A DNA stretch of 64,000 nucleotides from Oleiphilus sp. (GTDB lineage Bacteria > Pseudomonadota > Gammaproteobacteria > Pseudomonadales > Oleiphilaceae). Below the pieces are notes generated by a model. That model made no database searches. It was not told the origin of the DNA and worked only from the letters and a program-made list of their open reading frames with translations. Each line of letters begins with the position of its first letter. The first letter of the stretch is position 1. The position numbers and the translations under genes are program-made. This document shows positions 17,111 to 24,406 of this stretch, in pieces. The stretch covers positions 186,001 to 250,000 of the forward strand of contig PZPK01000001.1 of the NCBI GenBank assembly GCA_006212045.1, read 5' to 3'.

Positions 17111-18109
17111 TTACATCGCAGCTTTACGCGCTTCGGCAAGCCAGCTGTCGAACGTGCTCTGGTTCGCTTTAATCCAGTTCAGGGCATGTTGCCGAATCTG
17201 GTTTTGCGAATCTTCGCCATTTGAGATCAGCATATTCTGGGCGCTGACATCATTGATTGGCAGTTTGGCCACTTCAAACAATTTTGCCGCCGCAGGATTG
17301 TTCTGGGCAAACAGTTTGTTAGCGACAATCCGCTCACTGTTGATATCAAAGCCATAGTTTTTACCGTTCGGCAATGTCGTATCGGTGCCATTAGGGTTTG
17401 AAGAAAATGGCACTTCGAGCCATACGACGTCTTTGCCCGGAACCAGTTTTCCGGAAACCCAATATGGCGTCCAGGTATAATAAAACACCGACCCGCCTTC
17501 CCTGAAGCGCGCAATTGTATCCGAGATGATGGCGGCATACTGGCCTTGCTTATGCGTAATACGCTCACGCAGTTTGAAGGCGTCCAACTGGTGCTCGATA
17601 ACACCCTCGCAACCCCAACCCGCCTGACACCCGGTCAGATCAGCTTTTCCATCGTTGTCCGTGTCAAACAGAGCGGCAATTTTTGGATCTTTGAAATCCT
17701 CAATATTATCGATCTTGTATTTGTCTGCGGTTTTCTTGTCGATCAGATAACCTTGAGCAGCCCCTTCAATATAATGGCCTTTGCGATAAAACACCGCATC
17801 GCCACCGGCATTCTTGTACATGGTGTTGTGCAAGGGAAACCAGTTCACGGCCATATAGGTCGCATCGCCATTCGCGATTGAGGTATAGGCTGCGCTGTAG
17901 TCGACCTCTTTGATATCTTCCACTTCATAACCCAACGCGCTCAGGGCTTCATTGAGGACGACCGTCTGAAAGGTTTCCTCAGCGATCGCGCTTTGCAGCG
18001 CCTGAACCTTGACTCCTTTGCCGGGCTGATCCATATCCGCTGCCTGAGCAAAGCTCATTGAGCCAGCCAGAGCGGATGCGATCATTGTGCTTACCAGTTT
18101 ATTCATCAT
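17111..18109 (-). CDS. proX: Glycine betaine/proline ABC transporter, substrate-binding protein ProX
   Basis: 332-residue periplasmic binding protein. A signal peptide ends at AQAADMDQPGKG. The sequence follows E. coli ProX closely: VQSTITEETFQT-like start, VDYSAAYTSIANGDATYMAVNW, GAAQGYLIDKKTADKYKI, LFDTDNDGKADLTGCQ, WGCEGVIEHQLDAFKL, FYYTWTPYWVSGKL. The Trp residues that cage the quaternary ammonium group are conserved (VNWFPLH, YTWTPYWV). GAGG lies 6 nt before the start (tandem ATG at 18109/18106). It is the last gene of proVWX, after a 104-nt gap that contains no gene. It captures betaine or proline betaine for osmoprotection. Confidence 0.95.
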   Translation of the reverse strand: MMNKLVSTMIASALAGSMSFAQAADMDQPGKGVKVQALQSAIAEETFQTVVLNEALSALGYEVEDIKEVDYSAAYTSIANGDATYMAVNWFPLHNTMYKNAGGDAVFYRKGHYIEGAAQGYLIDKKTADKYKIDNIEDFKDPKIAALFDTDNDGKADLTGCQAGWGCEGVIEHQLDAFKLRERITHKQGQYAAIISDTIARFREGGSVFYYTWTPYWVSGKLVPGKDVVWLEVPFSSNPNGTDTTLPNGKNYGFDINSERIVANKLFAQNNPAAAKLFEVAKLPINDVSAQNMLISNGEDSQNQIRQHALNWIKANQSTFDSWLAEARKAAM

Positions 18110-18213
18110 TACTTTCCTCTGTGTGTCTGTTGTTATTGTTCAGCGGTGACGACAACTTAAACGGCCGCCGGTGATTGAATGCCAATTGGTGGCGATGAAA
18201 TCCAGCCCGCCAA

Positions 18214-19287
18214 TCAGGAATCGGCTTTATTCGCGGTTTTGAGTTTTAACAGTAGCCCCACGGGGCCGGTTTGATACCAGTGACGCGTTCCCCGTTCACG
18301 AGAGGACTGCCCCAATGACTGGGTCATGCGATCAAGAATAATGGCCAGAATAACGATCCCGATGCCTCCGACGGTCGCCAGACCAATATCAAGCCTTCCG
18401 ATACCACGCAGTACCATCAGCCCAAGTCCACCCACAGAAATCATGGAAGCGATCACAACCATCGAAAGACTCAGCATCAGGGTCTGGTTAACGCCCGCCA
18501 TAATTGTCGGCATGGCCAGTGGTAACTGTACTTTGAGCAGCATTTGCTTTCCATCAGCGCCAAATGAACGAGCGGCCTCAATCAAATCAGCAGGCACCTG
18601 ACGAATCCCGAGATTGGTCAGACGAATCACCGGAGGCACTGCAAAAATAATGGTAACGACGACGCCCGGGACATTTCCGATCCCGAACAGCATCACAATC
18701 GGAACCAGGTAAACAAACGCAGGCGTGGTTTGCATTGCATCCAGAATGGGTCGGACAAGTTGCTGACTGAATTCACTTTTCGCCATCCAGATACCCGTCG
18801 GGATCCCAATCAGCATACAAAACAATACCGAGGTAATCACCAGCGAAAGGGTCGTCATGGCTTCTTGCCAGGCGCCGATTGCGCCTACAAAAACCAGACT
18901 CAGGGCCGTCGCAATACCGAGCCTTTTACCCGAAAGTTGCCAGGCCAATAAGGCGATGATGAGAATCATGATGAAGGGAGAGGTGTTCTGCAGCAGTGCT
19001 TCTATCGATTTCAGGGTCGCATCGACAGGCGCCTTGATCGCTGAAAAGAAGGGTCTGAAATTCTGCACTAACCAGGCTACGAAAGTTTCTACCCAGGACT
19101 CCAGAGGAATCCATTCTTCCTGGAAAGGTGCACTAAAGGAAAATTCTACAGGCGCATCGGCACCGGCAGAAAGGCTGGTATCGGCAGTCCCCTCACTCGC
19201 TGTTCCCCAGGGGTTCGAAGACACATCACTGGTGGAATCCTCAGCCTGTTCGGTGGCGGCCCAGGGATTACTGGCAGAATCGCTCAT
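18214..19287 (-). CDS. proW: Glycine betaine/proline ABC transporter permease ProW
   Basis: 357-residue inner-membrane permease. The first ~80 residues are a hydrophilic, Ser/Glu-rich cytosolic N-terminus (repeats of SNPWAATE and SNPWGTAS), as in E. coli ProW. About seven membrane segments follow from residue ~100. The BPD_transp_1 EAA loop is seen as [21 protein letters not shown]. Its start overlaps the proV stop in an ATGA (19284-19287), so translation is coupled. With ProV it forms the channel that imports betaine delivered by ProX under osmotic stress. Confidence 0.95.
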   Translation of the reverse strand: MSDSASNPWAATEQAEDSTSDVSSNPWGTASEGTADTSLSAGADAPVEFSFSAPFQEEWIPLESWVETFVAWLVQNFRPFFSAIKAPVDATLKSIEALLQNTSPFIMILIIALLAWQLSGKRLGIATALSLVFVGAIGAWQEAMTTLSLVITSVLFCMLIGIPTGIWMAKSEFSQQLVRPILDAMQTTPAFVYLVPIVMLFGIGNVPGVVVTIIFAVPPVIRLTNLGIRQVPADLIEAARSFGADGKQMLLKVQLPLAMPTIMAGVNQTLMLSLSMVVIASMISVGGLGLMVLRGIGRLDIGLATVGGIGIVILAIILDRMTQSLGQSSRERGTRHWYQTGPVGLLLKLKTANKADS

Positions 19288-20477
19288 ACGGCTTCCTCTC
19301 GGTCCAAAGTTTCCAGCAGCATCGTGCGACTGATCACGCCCAGATATTTGTTATCGGTGCCAACAACAGGCAAAGGACACAGCGCAGCAGCAACCGGCCC
19401 AATCGTTTCCCGAATGGGTGTTTCTGCCGCCAGTACCTGCACATCAATCAGGGCCTCATCCAGAGTGTGCTGTTCCTTCAACATCGCGCTCAGACTGTCA
19501 GCAGACACGACACCGATCAAATGCCCGTCCTTATCGATCACATAGGCAAATTCACGATCATAATCCTGCAGGGCTTTCAGGCCGGCACGCAAGCCTTCGC
19601 TGGACTGCTTTTTGATCAGCGTGACCTGTTGCTTGCGCGCAATGTCACCGGCACAGAACACATTCCCGACATCCACACCCTTAAAGAAGGATTTCACATA
19701 GTCATTGGCCGGGTTGTGGAGAATTTCGTCAGGTGTACCTATCTGCACCACTTCGCCGCCCTGCATAATGGCGATCCGGTCGCCGATGCGCATGGCTTCA
19801 TCGAGATCATGCGAGATAAAGACAATCGTGCGTTGATGGGCACTTTGCAGATGCAAAAGTTCGTCCTGCATCTCGGTGCGAATAAGCGGGTCGAGCGCCG
19901 AAAAGGCTTCGTCCATCAGCATGATATCGGGGTCGTTCGCCAATGCCCTGGCCAGTCCCACCCGTTGCTGCATCCCGCCTGACAGTTCGTCAGGATAACT
20001 GTGTGCATGTGACTCCAGACCCACCTGTTTCAAGGCGATCATGGCTTTCTGATGGCGCTCCGCTGCCGGCTCACCGTTCAATTCCAGCCCAAACGCGGTG
20101 TTATCGAGCACATTCATATGCGGCATCAGGGCAAAGGACTGAAACACCATGCTGATTTTTTCACGGCGTATTTTGCGTAAAGCCTCGTCCGAGAGCGCGG
20201 TAATATCCATACCGTCAATCAGGACACTGCCCTTCGTTGGTTCAATGAGCCGGTTCAGTAGTCGCACGAGCGTGGACTTTCCCGATCCGGACAAGCCCAT
20301 CACAACGAATATTTCACCTTCCTGAATACCAAACGATGCATCCTGCACCCCAATGGTCATTCCGGTTTTGGAAAAGATTTCTTCTTTTGAGTGTCCCTGT
20401 TCCAACAACTTCAGGGCCTGGCCGGGCTTATCGCCAAAAACCTTAAACAGGTTCTGGATTTCCAGTTTGAACGGCAT
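19284..20477 (-). CDS. proV: Glycine betaine/proline ABC transporter ATPase ProV
   Basis: 397-residue ATPase, matching E. coli ProV (400). Walker A is GLSGSGKST (residues 61-69), the signature [12 protein letters not shown], Walker [14 protein letters not shown], and the switch His SHDLDEA. Tandem CBS domains occupy the last ~120 residues and sense ionic strength in related transporters. The frame is open to 20591, but the promoter at 20511-20539 lies inside that extension and homology begins at [15 protein letters not shown], so I use the ATG at 20477. It is the first gene of proVWX. No strong ribosome-binding site is visible. Confidence 0.95.
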   Translation of the reverse strand: MPFKLEIQNLFKVFGDKPGQALKLLEQGHSKEEIFSKTGMTIGVQDASFGIQEGEIFVVMGLSGSGKSTLVRLLNRLIEPTKGSVLIDGMDITALSDEALRKIRREKISMVFQSFALMPHMNVLDNTAFGLELNGEPAAERHQKAMIALKQVGLESHAHSYPDELSGGMQQRVGLARALANDPDIMLMDEAFSALDPLIRTEMQDELLHLQSAHQRTIVFISHDLDEAMRIGDRIAIMQGGEVVQIGTPDEILHNPANDYVKSFFKGVDVGNVFCAGDIARKQQVTLIKKQSSEGLRAGLKALQDYDREFAYVIDKDGHLIGVVSADSLSAMLKEQHTLDEALIDVQVLAAETPIRETIGPVAAALCPLPVVGTDNKYLGVISRTMLLETLDREEAV

Positions 20478-20510
20478 ATTTAGTACTGTAATTATTAGAG
20501 CAGTCACTCT

Positions 20511-20539
20511 ATAGTATCGTTCAGATAGTGAATTATCAA
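20511..20539 (-). promoter_or_regulatory. Promoter of proVWX
   Basis: Read on the minus strand, TTGATA (-35, 20534-20539), a 17-nt spacer and TACTAT (-10, 20511-20516) lie about 34 nt before the proV ATG. The -35 matches TTGACA at five of six positions and the spacing is ideal. The -10 is weak (four of six), as expected for a regulated osmotic promoter. Confidence 0.55.
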
Positions 20540-20694
20540 ACTGTTGGGCTTTTGGAAGCCTGACCTCAGCTTCGGTAGTTTTCGATACCACAGAAGACTT
20601 TTCACGTCAAAACAGGAACGCCCCTATTTCAGGCACTTTAAGAGCAGACAAAGCGTGACCTACCCATTTCCGTAAACGATAAAACAAAGAAAAA

Positions 20695-21654
20695 CTAGCT
20701 TGCCACAAAGGCATCAGACAGTATTTCGTTCATGCTGGCTCCGGCCAGAAAACACTGCCTTTTCATTTTGTGCACGAAAGATTCTGCACCACATAAATAC
20801 ACCTGCACTCCACTCATATCCGGCATCAGTTCAGCAAGGTAGTCATAAATGCTGGCTTGAATCACGGCGCCGATTTCTGCTTTCTGGGCTACCCAGTGCA
20901 CATGCAGATTAGAGTATTGTAGATCCAGCGCGACCAGCTCCTCGCGAAAATAAAAATGCGCTTCGTCACTGGCACCCAACACAAGATTTATCTTCTCCTG
21001 ATGCCCGACACTGAGCGCTTCAGTCAGCACTCCATATAAGGGAGCAAGCCCGGTACCAATGCCTGCAAGCAACATTGGTTTATCGGGAGGCGTCTGGTAG
21101 AAACAGGATCCCATGGGCCCCTGCAAATTCAATGTGTCCCCTACCTGCACCTGTTCGGCCAGCCAGGCGCTGAACCTACCGCTTTCAATCACTTTGATAT
21201 GAAAACTCAGTTCCTGCTTGTCACTGACGGAGGCCAACGAATAACTGCGCCCGGTTTTTTCATTGCGCCACAGCGTGAAGTATTGTCCTGGTCGGCATTC
21301 AATATCGGAACGCAGTAGCAAGCGAACAATATCGGAGCGCAAATACTCTTTTGAAATAACTGTTGCGGCCTGAGTCAACTGCCCCATTCCCGGCAAAACA
21401 ATTTCCATATCCTCTGAGGGCTGACACTGGCAGGCCATAAAGTAATTCATGGCCTGATGACCCGGCTTCAATCCCTGCTGGGCTTTTTTACCCGGATCTC
21501 CTTTACGACTCTCCATTATGCAGGACTGGCAAACACCCGAACGACAACCGAACGGCACTTCATGCCCCTGTTTCAACAAGACATCAAGCACCGACTCTCC
21601 GGCTTCGGCTTTCAGGCGCTGCTCCTTGTACTGCAGCCAGACGCCCGAGTTCAT
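20695..21654 (-). CDS. [2Fe-2S] ferredoxin-type FAD/NAD(P)H oxidoreductase
   Basis: 319-residue reductase with an N-terminal plant-type ferredoxin domain (Cys37, Cys42, Cys45, Cys75 in FGCRSGVCQSC and FMACQC). This is followed by an FAD-binding barrel (GQYFTLWRN, then GRSYSLAS, the RxYS flavin motif) and a NAD(P)-binding domain (LLAGIGTGLAPLYGVL and VYLCGAES). The domain order is that of benzoate/phenol-type dioxygenase reductases and NqrF-like flavoproteins. It passes electrons from NAD(P)H to a partner. Its start overlaps the truncated haemoglobin stop (ATGA at 21651-21654), so the natural partner is the haemoglobin; reducing ferric haem for NO detoxification is a sensible hypothesis. It is the last gene of the six-gene unit. 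Confidence 0.88.
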   Translation of the reverse strand: MNSGVWLQYKEQRLKAEAGESVLDVLLKQGHEVPFGCRSGVCQSCIMESRKGDPGKKAQQGLKPGHQAMNYFMACQCQPSEDMEIVLPGMGQLTQAATVISKEYLRSDIVRLLLRSDIECRPGQYFTLWRNEKTGRSYSLASVSDKQELSFHIKVIESGRFSAWLAEQVQVGDTLNLQGPMGSCFYQTPPDKPMLLAGIGTGLAPLYGVLTEALSVGHQEKINLVLGASDEAHFYFREELVALDLQYSNLHVHWVAQKAEIGAVIQASIYDYLAELMPDMSGVQVYLCGAESFVHKMKRQCFLAGASMNEILSDAFVAS

Positions 21655-22004
21655 TTATTCAGCACATCGTCTTTGACACTCAATGCAATCCCGATGATTT
21701 CGTCAATGTACTCTTGCGGAACCGAAAGCTCTTCGAGTGTGCCCACCAGGTTCTCTGCCACTGCATTGAAGTGGTCTTCGGTCAGGTTCATATGCTTGTG
21801 TGCTTCGCGCATATCCTTACCGGTATAACTATTCGGCCCGCCAAAAGCCATGGTCAGAAACGCTTTTTGCTTTTGGTGCTGCGCTTCCATGTCGACCGTA
21901 TCGAAAAACTCCGAAATGCGATCATCCGACAGGACCTTGCGATAAAATATATCCACAGCTGCGTTCACAGCAGCTTCCCCACCAATTTTTTCATATACAG
22001 ACAT
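21651..22004 (-). CDS. Truncated haemoglobin, group I (TrHbN/GlbN type)
   Basis: 117-residue two-over-two globin. The opening SVYEKIGGEAAVNAAV, the B10-type tyrosine in IFYRKVL (Tyr21), the CD region FFDTVDMEAQHQKQ, the GG motif AFGGPNSYTG and proximal His69 in REAHKHMNLT are characteristic of group I. Members bind O2 and NO, and several act as NO dioxygenases. I use the ATG at 22004 (GGAG 6 nt upstream), where the family begins. An in-frame ATG at 22067 also has an excellent GGAGG site 5 nt upstream and would add a basic 21-residue leader (GLFTENIRKIFRSKLHVEK). It is coupled to the reductase gene by a 4-nt overlap. Confidence 0.9.
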   Translation of the reverse strand: MSVYEKIGGEAAVNAAVDIFYRKVLSDDRISEFFDTVDMEAQHQKQKAFLTMAFGGPNSYTGKDMREAHKHMNLTEDHFNAVAENLVGTLEELSVPQEYIDEIIGIALSVKDDVLNK

Positions 22005-22108
22005 CGTCTTCTCCACGTGTAATTTTGATCTGAAAATCTTTCTGATGTTTTCAGTAAACAGGCCCATCGGGACCTCCGTTTATCGAAAACAGTTCATGCG
22101 TGTTCAAG

Positions 22109-22432
22109 CTAGTCCAGCTGACTTAACATATAAGCCACTACTTTCTCGATATCGGCTTTAGCAAGGTCCGCTTTTCCGCCTTTTGCCGGCATCAGGCCAA
22201 AACCGTCTATCGCATGTTCTACCAGGGTTTCCTTACCCTGCTCTGCCCGGGCAGACCACATTTTTCTGTTGCCCAGAATCGGCGCACCATTGATGCCCTG
22301 CGCATGGCAGACCTTGCAATTTTTTTGATAGATCTGCTGGCCCTCAGCCAGAAGCTGCTGCTCCTTGCTTTCACAGGCTGCCAACATGGCAGCAACAATG
22401 AGCACAGCCAGATAACTGAGATAGGGCATCAT
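22109..22432 (-). CDS. Small class I cytochrome c lipoprotein
   Basis: 107-residue single-haem cytochrome resembling cytochrome c5. A hydrophobic leader ends in the lipobox LAAC, so it is likely an acylated periplasmic protein. The haem motif is CKVCH, with the axial methionine in FGLMPAKGG. AGAGG sits 8 nt before the ATG at 22432; an upstream GTG at 22441 is closer to the site and less likely. It lies 9 nt after the DUF3365 gene in the six-gene unit and probably shuttles electrons between the multihaem cytochrome and a terminal acceptor or donor (inference). Confidence 0.88.
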   Translation of the reverse strand: MMPYLSYLAVLIVAAMLAACESKEQQLLAEGQQIYQKNCKVCHAQGINGAPILGNRKMWSARAEQGKETLVEHAIDGFGLMPAKGGKADLAKADIEKVVAYMLSQLD

Positions 22433-22450
22433 GGTCTTCACCTCTCGGGA

Positions 22451-23056
22451 TCAACTGGACTTGAGTGGTACTCTGATCACGACACCACCCATCACTTCAC
22501 CGAGTTTGAAGTCGGTTTTCGGTGAATCCTTGTGTTCGTTATGGCAGGTCGTGCAGGCATCTGATACGGCGACATCCGGATAAACGGCCGTGTAATAGGT
22601 CACGCCACCGAGCGTTTCCTCACCATAAAAGTTTTCCCCCGGGTTGGCGGCGATGTATTCCAGACCTTGCTTTTCCATCTCTGTTTTGGGCGCGTTCTGG
22701 CTATTAATCGGCCATTTGGACTGCAGAGAATAGGTAAAGTCATCCGTCATCTCGGCAACCGCTTCGGCACCCGCGCGGAACATCTGCGCAGGAAGCAGTG
22801 TGCCATTGGGGATATCCTCCCAATGCTCGTCTGGTTTAACCGCACCGGCACCTGCGGGCCCCAAACGCTTCACGACCAGCTTGGTGTAGTTGGTCCGGTC
22901 CGCCTTCATCACGGCAAACAGAGAATCGGTATAAACATTTGGTGCAATACCCGCAGCCTGCTCGCTACCTCCGCAGGCACTCAGCAGCGCTGCGGAACCT
23001 GCAATGCTGCCGGCAACGACGAACTGTTTGATTGTTTTCAAATGGTACTCTTTCAT
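22451..23056 (-). CDS. DUF3365 (Tll0287-like) haem lipoprotein
   Basis: 201-residue predicted periplasmic lipoprotein (leader ending in LLSACGG). Its single haem-binding motif CTTCH lies in DACTTCHNEHKDSPKTDFK. The body matches the DUF3365/Tll0287-like pattern: PNSQNAP-type stretch (here INSQNAPKTEME), EKQGLEYIAANPG, and TYYTAVYPDVAVSDAC, a PAS-like fold proposed to sense redox state or gas. GAGGAG lies 6 nt before the ATG at 23056; an in-frame start at 23107 would overlap the previous gene and lacks a signal. It sits between the 11-haem cytochrome and the small cytochrome c. Known members are often fused to sensor kinases, but here it stands alone. Confidence 0.85.
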   Translation of the reverse strand: MKEYHLKTIKQFVVAGSIAGSAALLSACGGSEQAAGIAPNVYTDSLFAVMKADRTNYTKLVVKRLGPAGAGAVKPDEHWEDIPNGTLLPAQMFRAGAEAVAEMTDDFTYSLQSKWPINSQNAPKTEMEKQGLEYIAANPGENFYGEETLGGVTYYTAVYPDVAVSDACTTCHNEHKDSPKTDFKLGEVMGGVVIRVPLKSS

Positions 23057-23082
23057 GGTGATCTCCTCACACGTTTTAAAAA

Positions 23083-24393
23083 TTACTGCTCGCGCTCCAG
23101 GGCCCAATCAATGGAGGGCACATGGTGGCCTGGCTTGCCTCTAAAGTTATTCTGAATGAGCGTTTCATCCGCCAGCGCATCAATTGAAAACGCCAGACTG
23201 TGGCATTGCATACAGACCGGGCGAATCATTTTTTCATTGGGTCTCAAGTTGGCACTTTGATTATGTTCCACCCGTGTCAGAACCGGCTGACCCGGTGTTG
23301 CTTCCAGGGGGGCATCAGTCAATCGCGGCATATGACAGGTGGCACAGGTCAAACTTTCCTCATCCCGTTGTGCATGCGGTGAACGCTCGAATGCAAGCGA
23401 GTGCTCGTCCTGATGACACCCCAGACAGGCGGTCACTGCGACAGCCCGTTCACTCTTCGGCTGCTGGCTATGGCACGCCATACAGCTATGAGAGGTATTC
23501 AGCGATGCGTCGGCGAAGCTAAGGGCGCGCGACTCTCCCGGAGATATCGCCGCCATGTCCTGCACCAAACGCATACCATGGCGACCTTTCCTGAAGCCTT
23601 CATTTTCCTGCTGATGACAGGACGCACATACCTCCATCGCGGGTTGCTCGACCCATGCCTTGCTCCCAGGGGTACTTTCATGACAGGCAACGCAGGATAT
23701 CCCTGCCTCTACATGCCGGTTTTGGTCCCAATGTTGTAGATTCAGCAAGTCTGTCTTTGCGACTTCCCCCGAAGCCAAATGCCACTCGGTCTTCGTAGCC
23801 AAAACCTGACGGCCATGGAAGGAAGCTGAATCTGCGGCATTGATTTCGGCCAACCTGTTCAGCCAGGGTTGATCTGCATTCTCTACCAGGAAACGCTCAT
23901 ACAGCGCGCGATTATCATGGTAGTTGTGACAACCGGCATTGGCGCAGGAATCAAAGGCCAGATCCTTATGACTCAAACGTTCTTCACCGACCTCCTGATG
24001 GCAGTGGAAGCAGTAGTCTTCGGGTATCGTCACGCCCATGGGATGTGTACGTTCTGCCTGATGCTCGGTATGGCAGGTTACGCAGTATCGCGCATCGATG
24101 ACTTCAAGCCTGTCCGCATTTCTGGGGTCGTTAAATTTCTTTTTCGGATGCGAGTCATGACCTTCCTTTAACTCTTCGGCATGGCAGGATACACAGGCTT
24201 TCTGCAGCACTTCAGGGCCGCCAAAAGGATCTGTATGACAGCTGTCACAGACCATCTCGATCTGGTAATGGCCATAGCTGGCTTCACCAATCAATAAACT
24301 TTCCTTTTCTTCAGACAAAAACATCGCATTCCCGTAATAGCCAACGATCAACAGGGTCACTACTGCCCAAAGCCCCCACACCAGTTTTTTCAC
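23083..24393 (-). CDS. Undecahaem cytochrome c (10 CXXCH plus one CX4CH)
   Basis: 436-residue multihaem cytochrome with an N-terminal membrane anchor (KLVWGLWAVVTLLIVGYYG). I count ten CXXCH sites (CDSCH at 49, CVSCH at 67, CVTCH at 104, CFHCH at 128, then CVACH, CASCH, CMACH, CLGCH, CATCH, CMQCH) and one unusual CX4CH (CANAGCH at 150-156). The motif order and QENEGFRKGRHG recall the NapC/hydroxylamine-oxidoreductase-related multihaem families, but I cannot place it in one. A GTG start is used, with GGAG 6 nt upstream. It follows the flavoprotein gene by 13 nt. Likely role: periplasm-facing electron conduit or reductase of a small N or S compound (inference). Confidence 0.88.
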   Translation of the reverse strand: MKKLVWGLWAVVTLLIVGYYGNAMFLSEEKESLLIGEASYGHYQIEMVCDSCHTDPFGGPEVLQKACVSCHAEELKEGHDSHPKKKFNDPRNADRLEVIDARYCVTCHTEHQAERTHPMGVTIPEDYCFHCHQEVGEERLSHKDLAFDSCANAGCHNYHDNRALYERFLVENADQPWLNRLAEINAADSASFHGRQVLATKTEWHLASGEVAKTDLLNLQHWDQNRHVEAGISCVACHESTPGSKAWVEQPAMEVCASCHQQENEGFRKGRHGMRLVQDMAAISPGESRALSFADASLNTSHSCMACHSQQPKSERAVAVTACLGCHQDEHSLAFERSPHAQRDEESLTCATCHMPRLTDAPLEATPGQPVLTRVEHNQSANLRPNEKMIRPVCMQCHSLAFSIDALADETLIQNNFRGKPGHHVPSIDWALEREQ

Positions 24394-24406
24394 CGCGTTC
24401 TCCGCA

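Noticed and set aside
20478-20591. N-terminal extension of ProV to 20591
   Set aside because: The extension runs through the promoter at 20511-20539 and has no homology to ProV.
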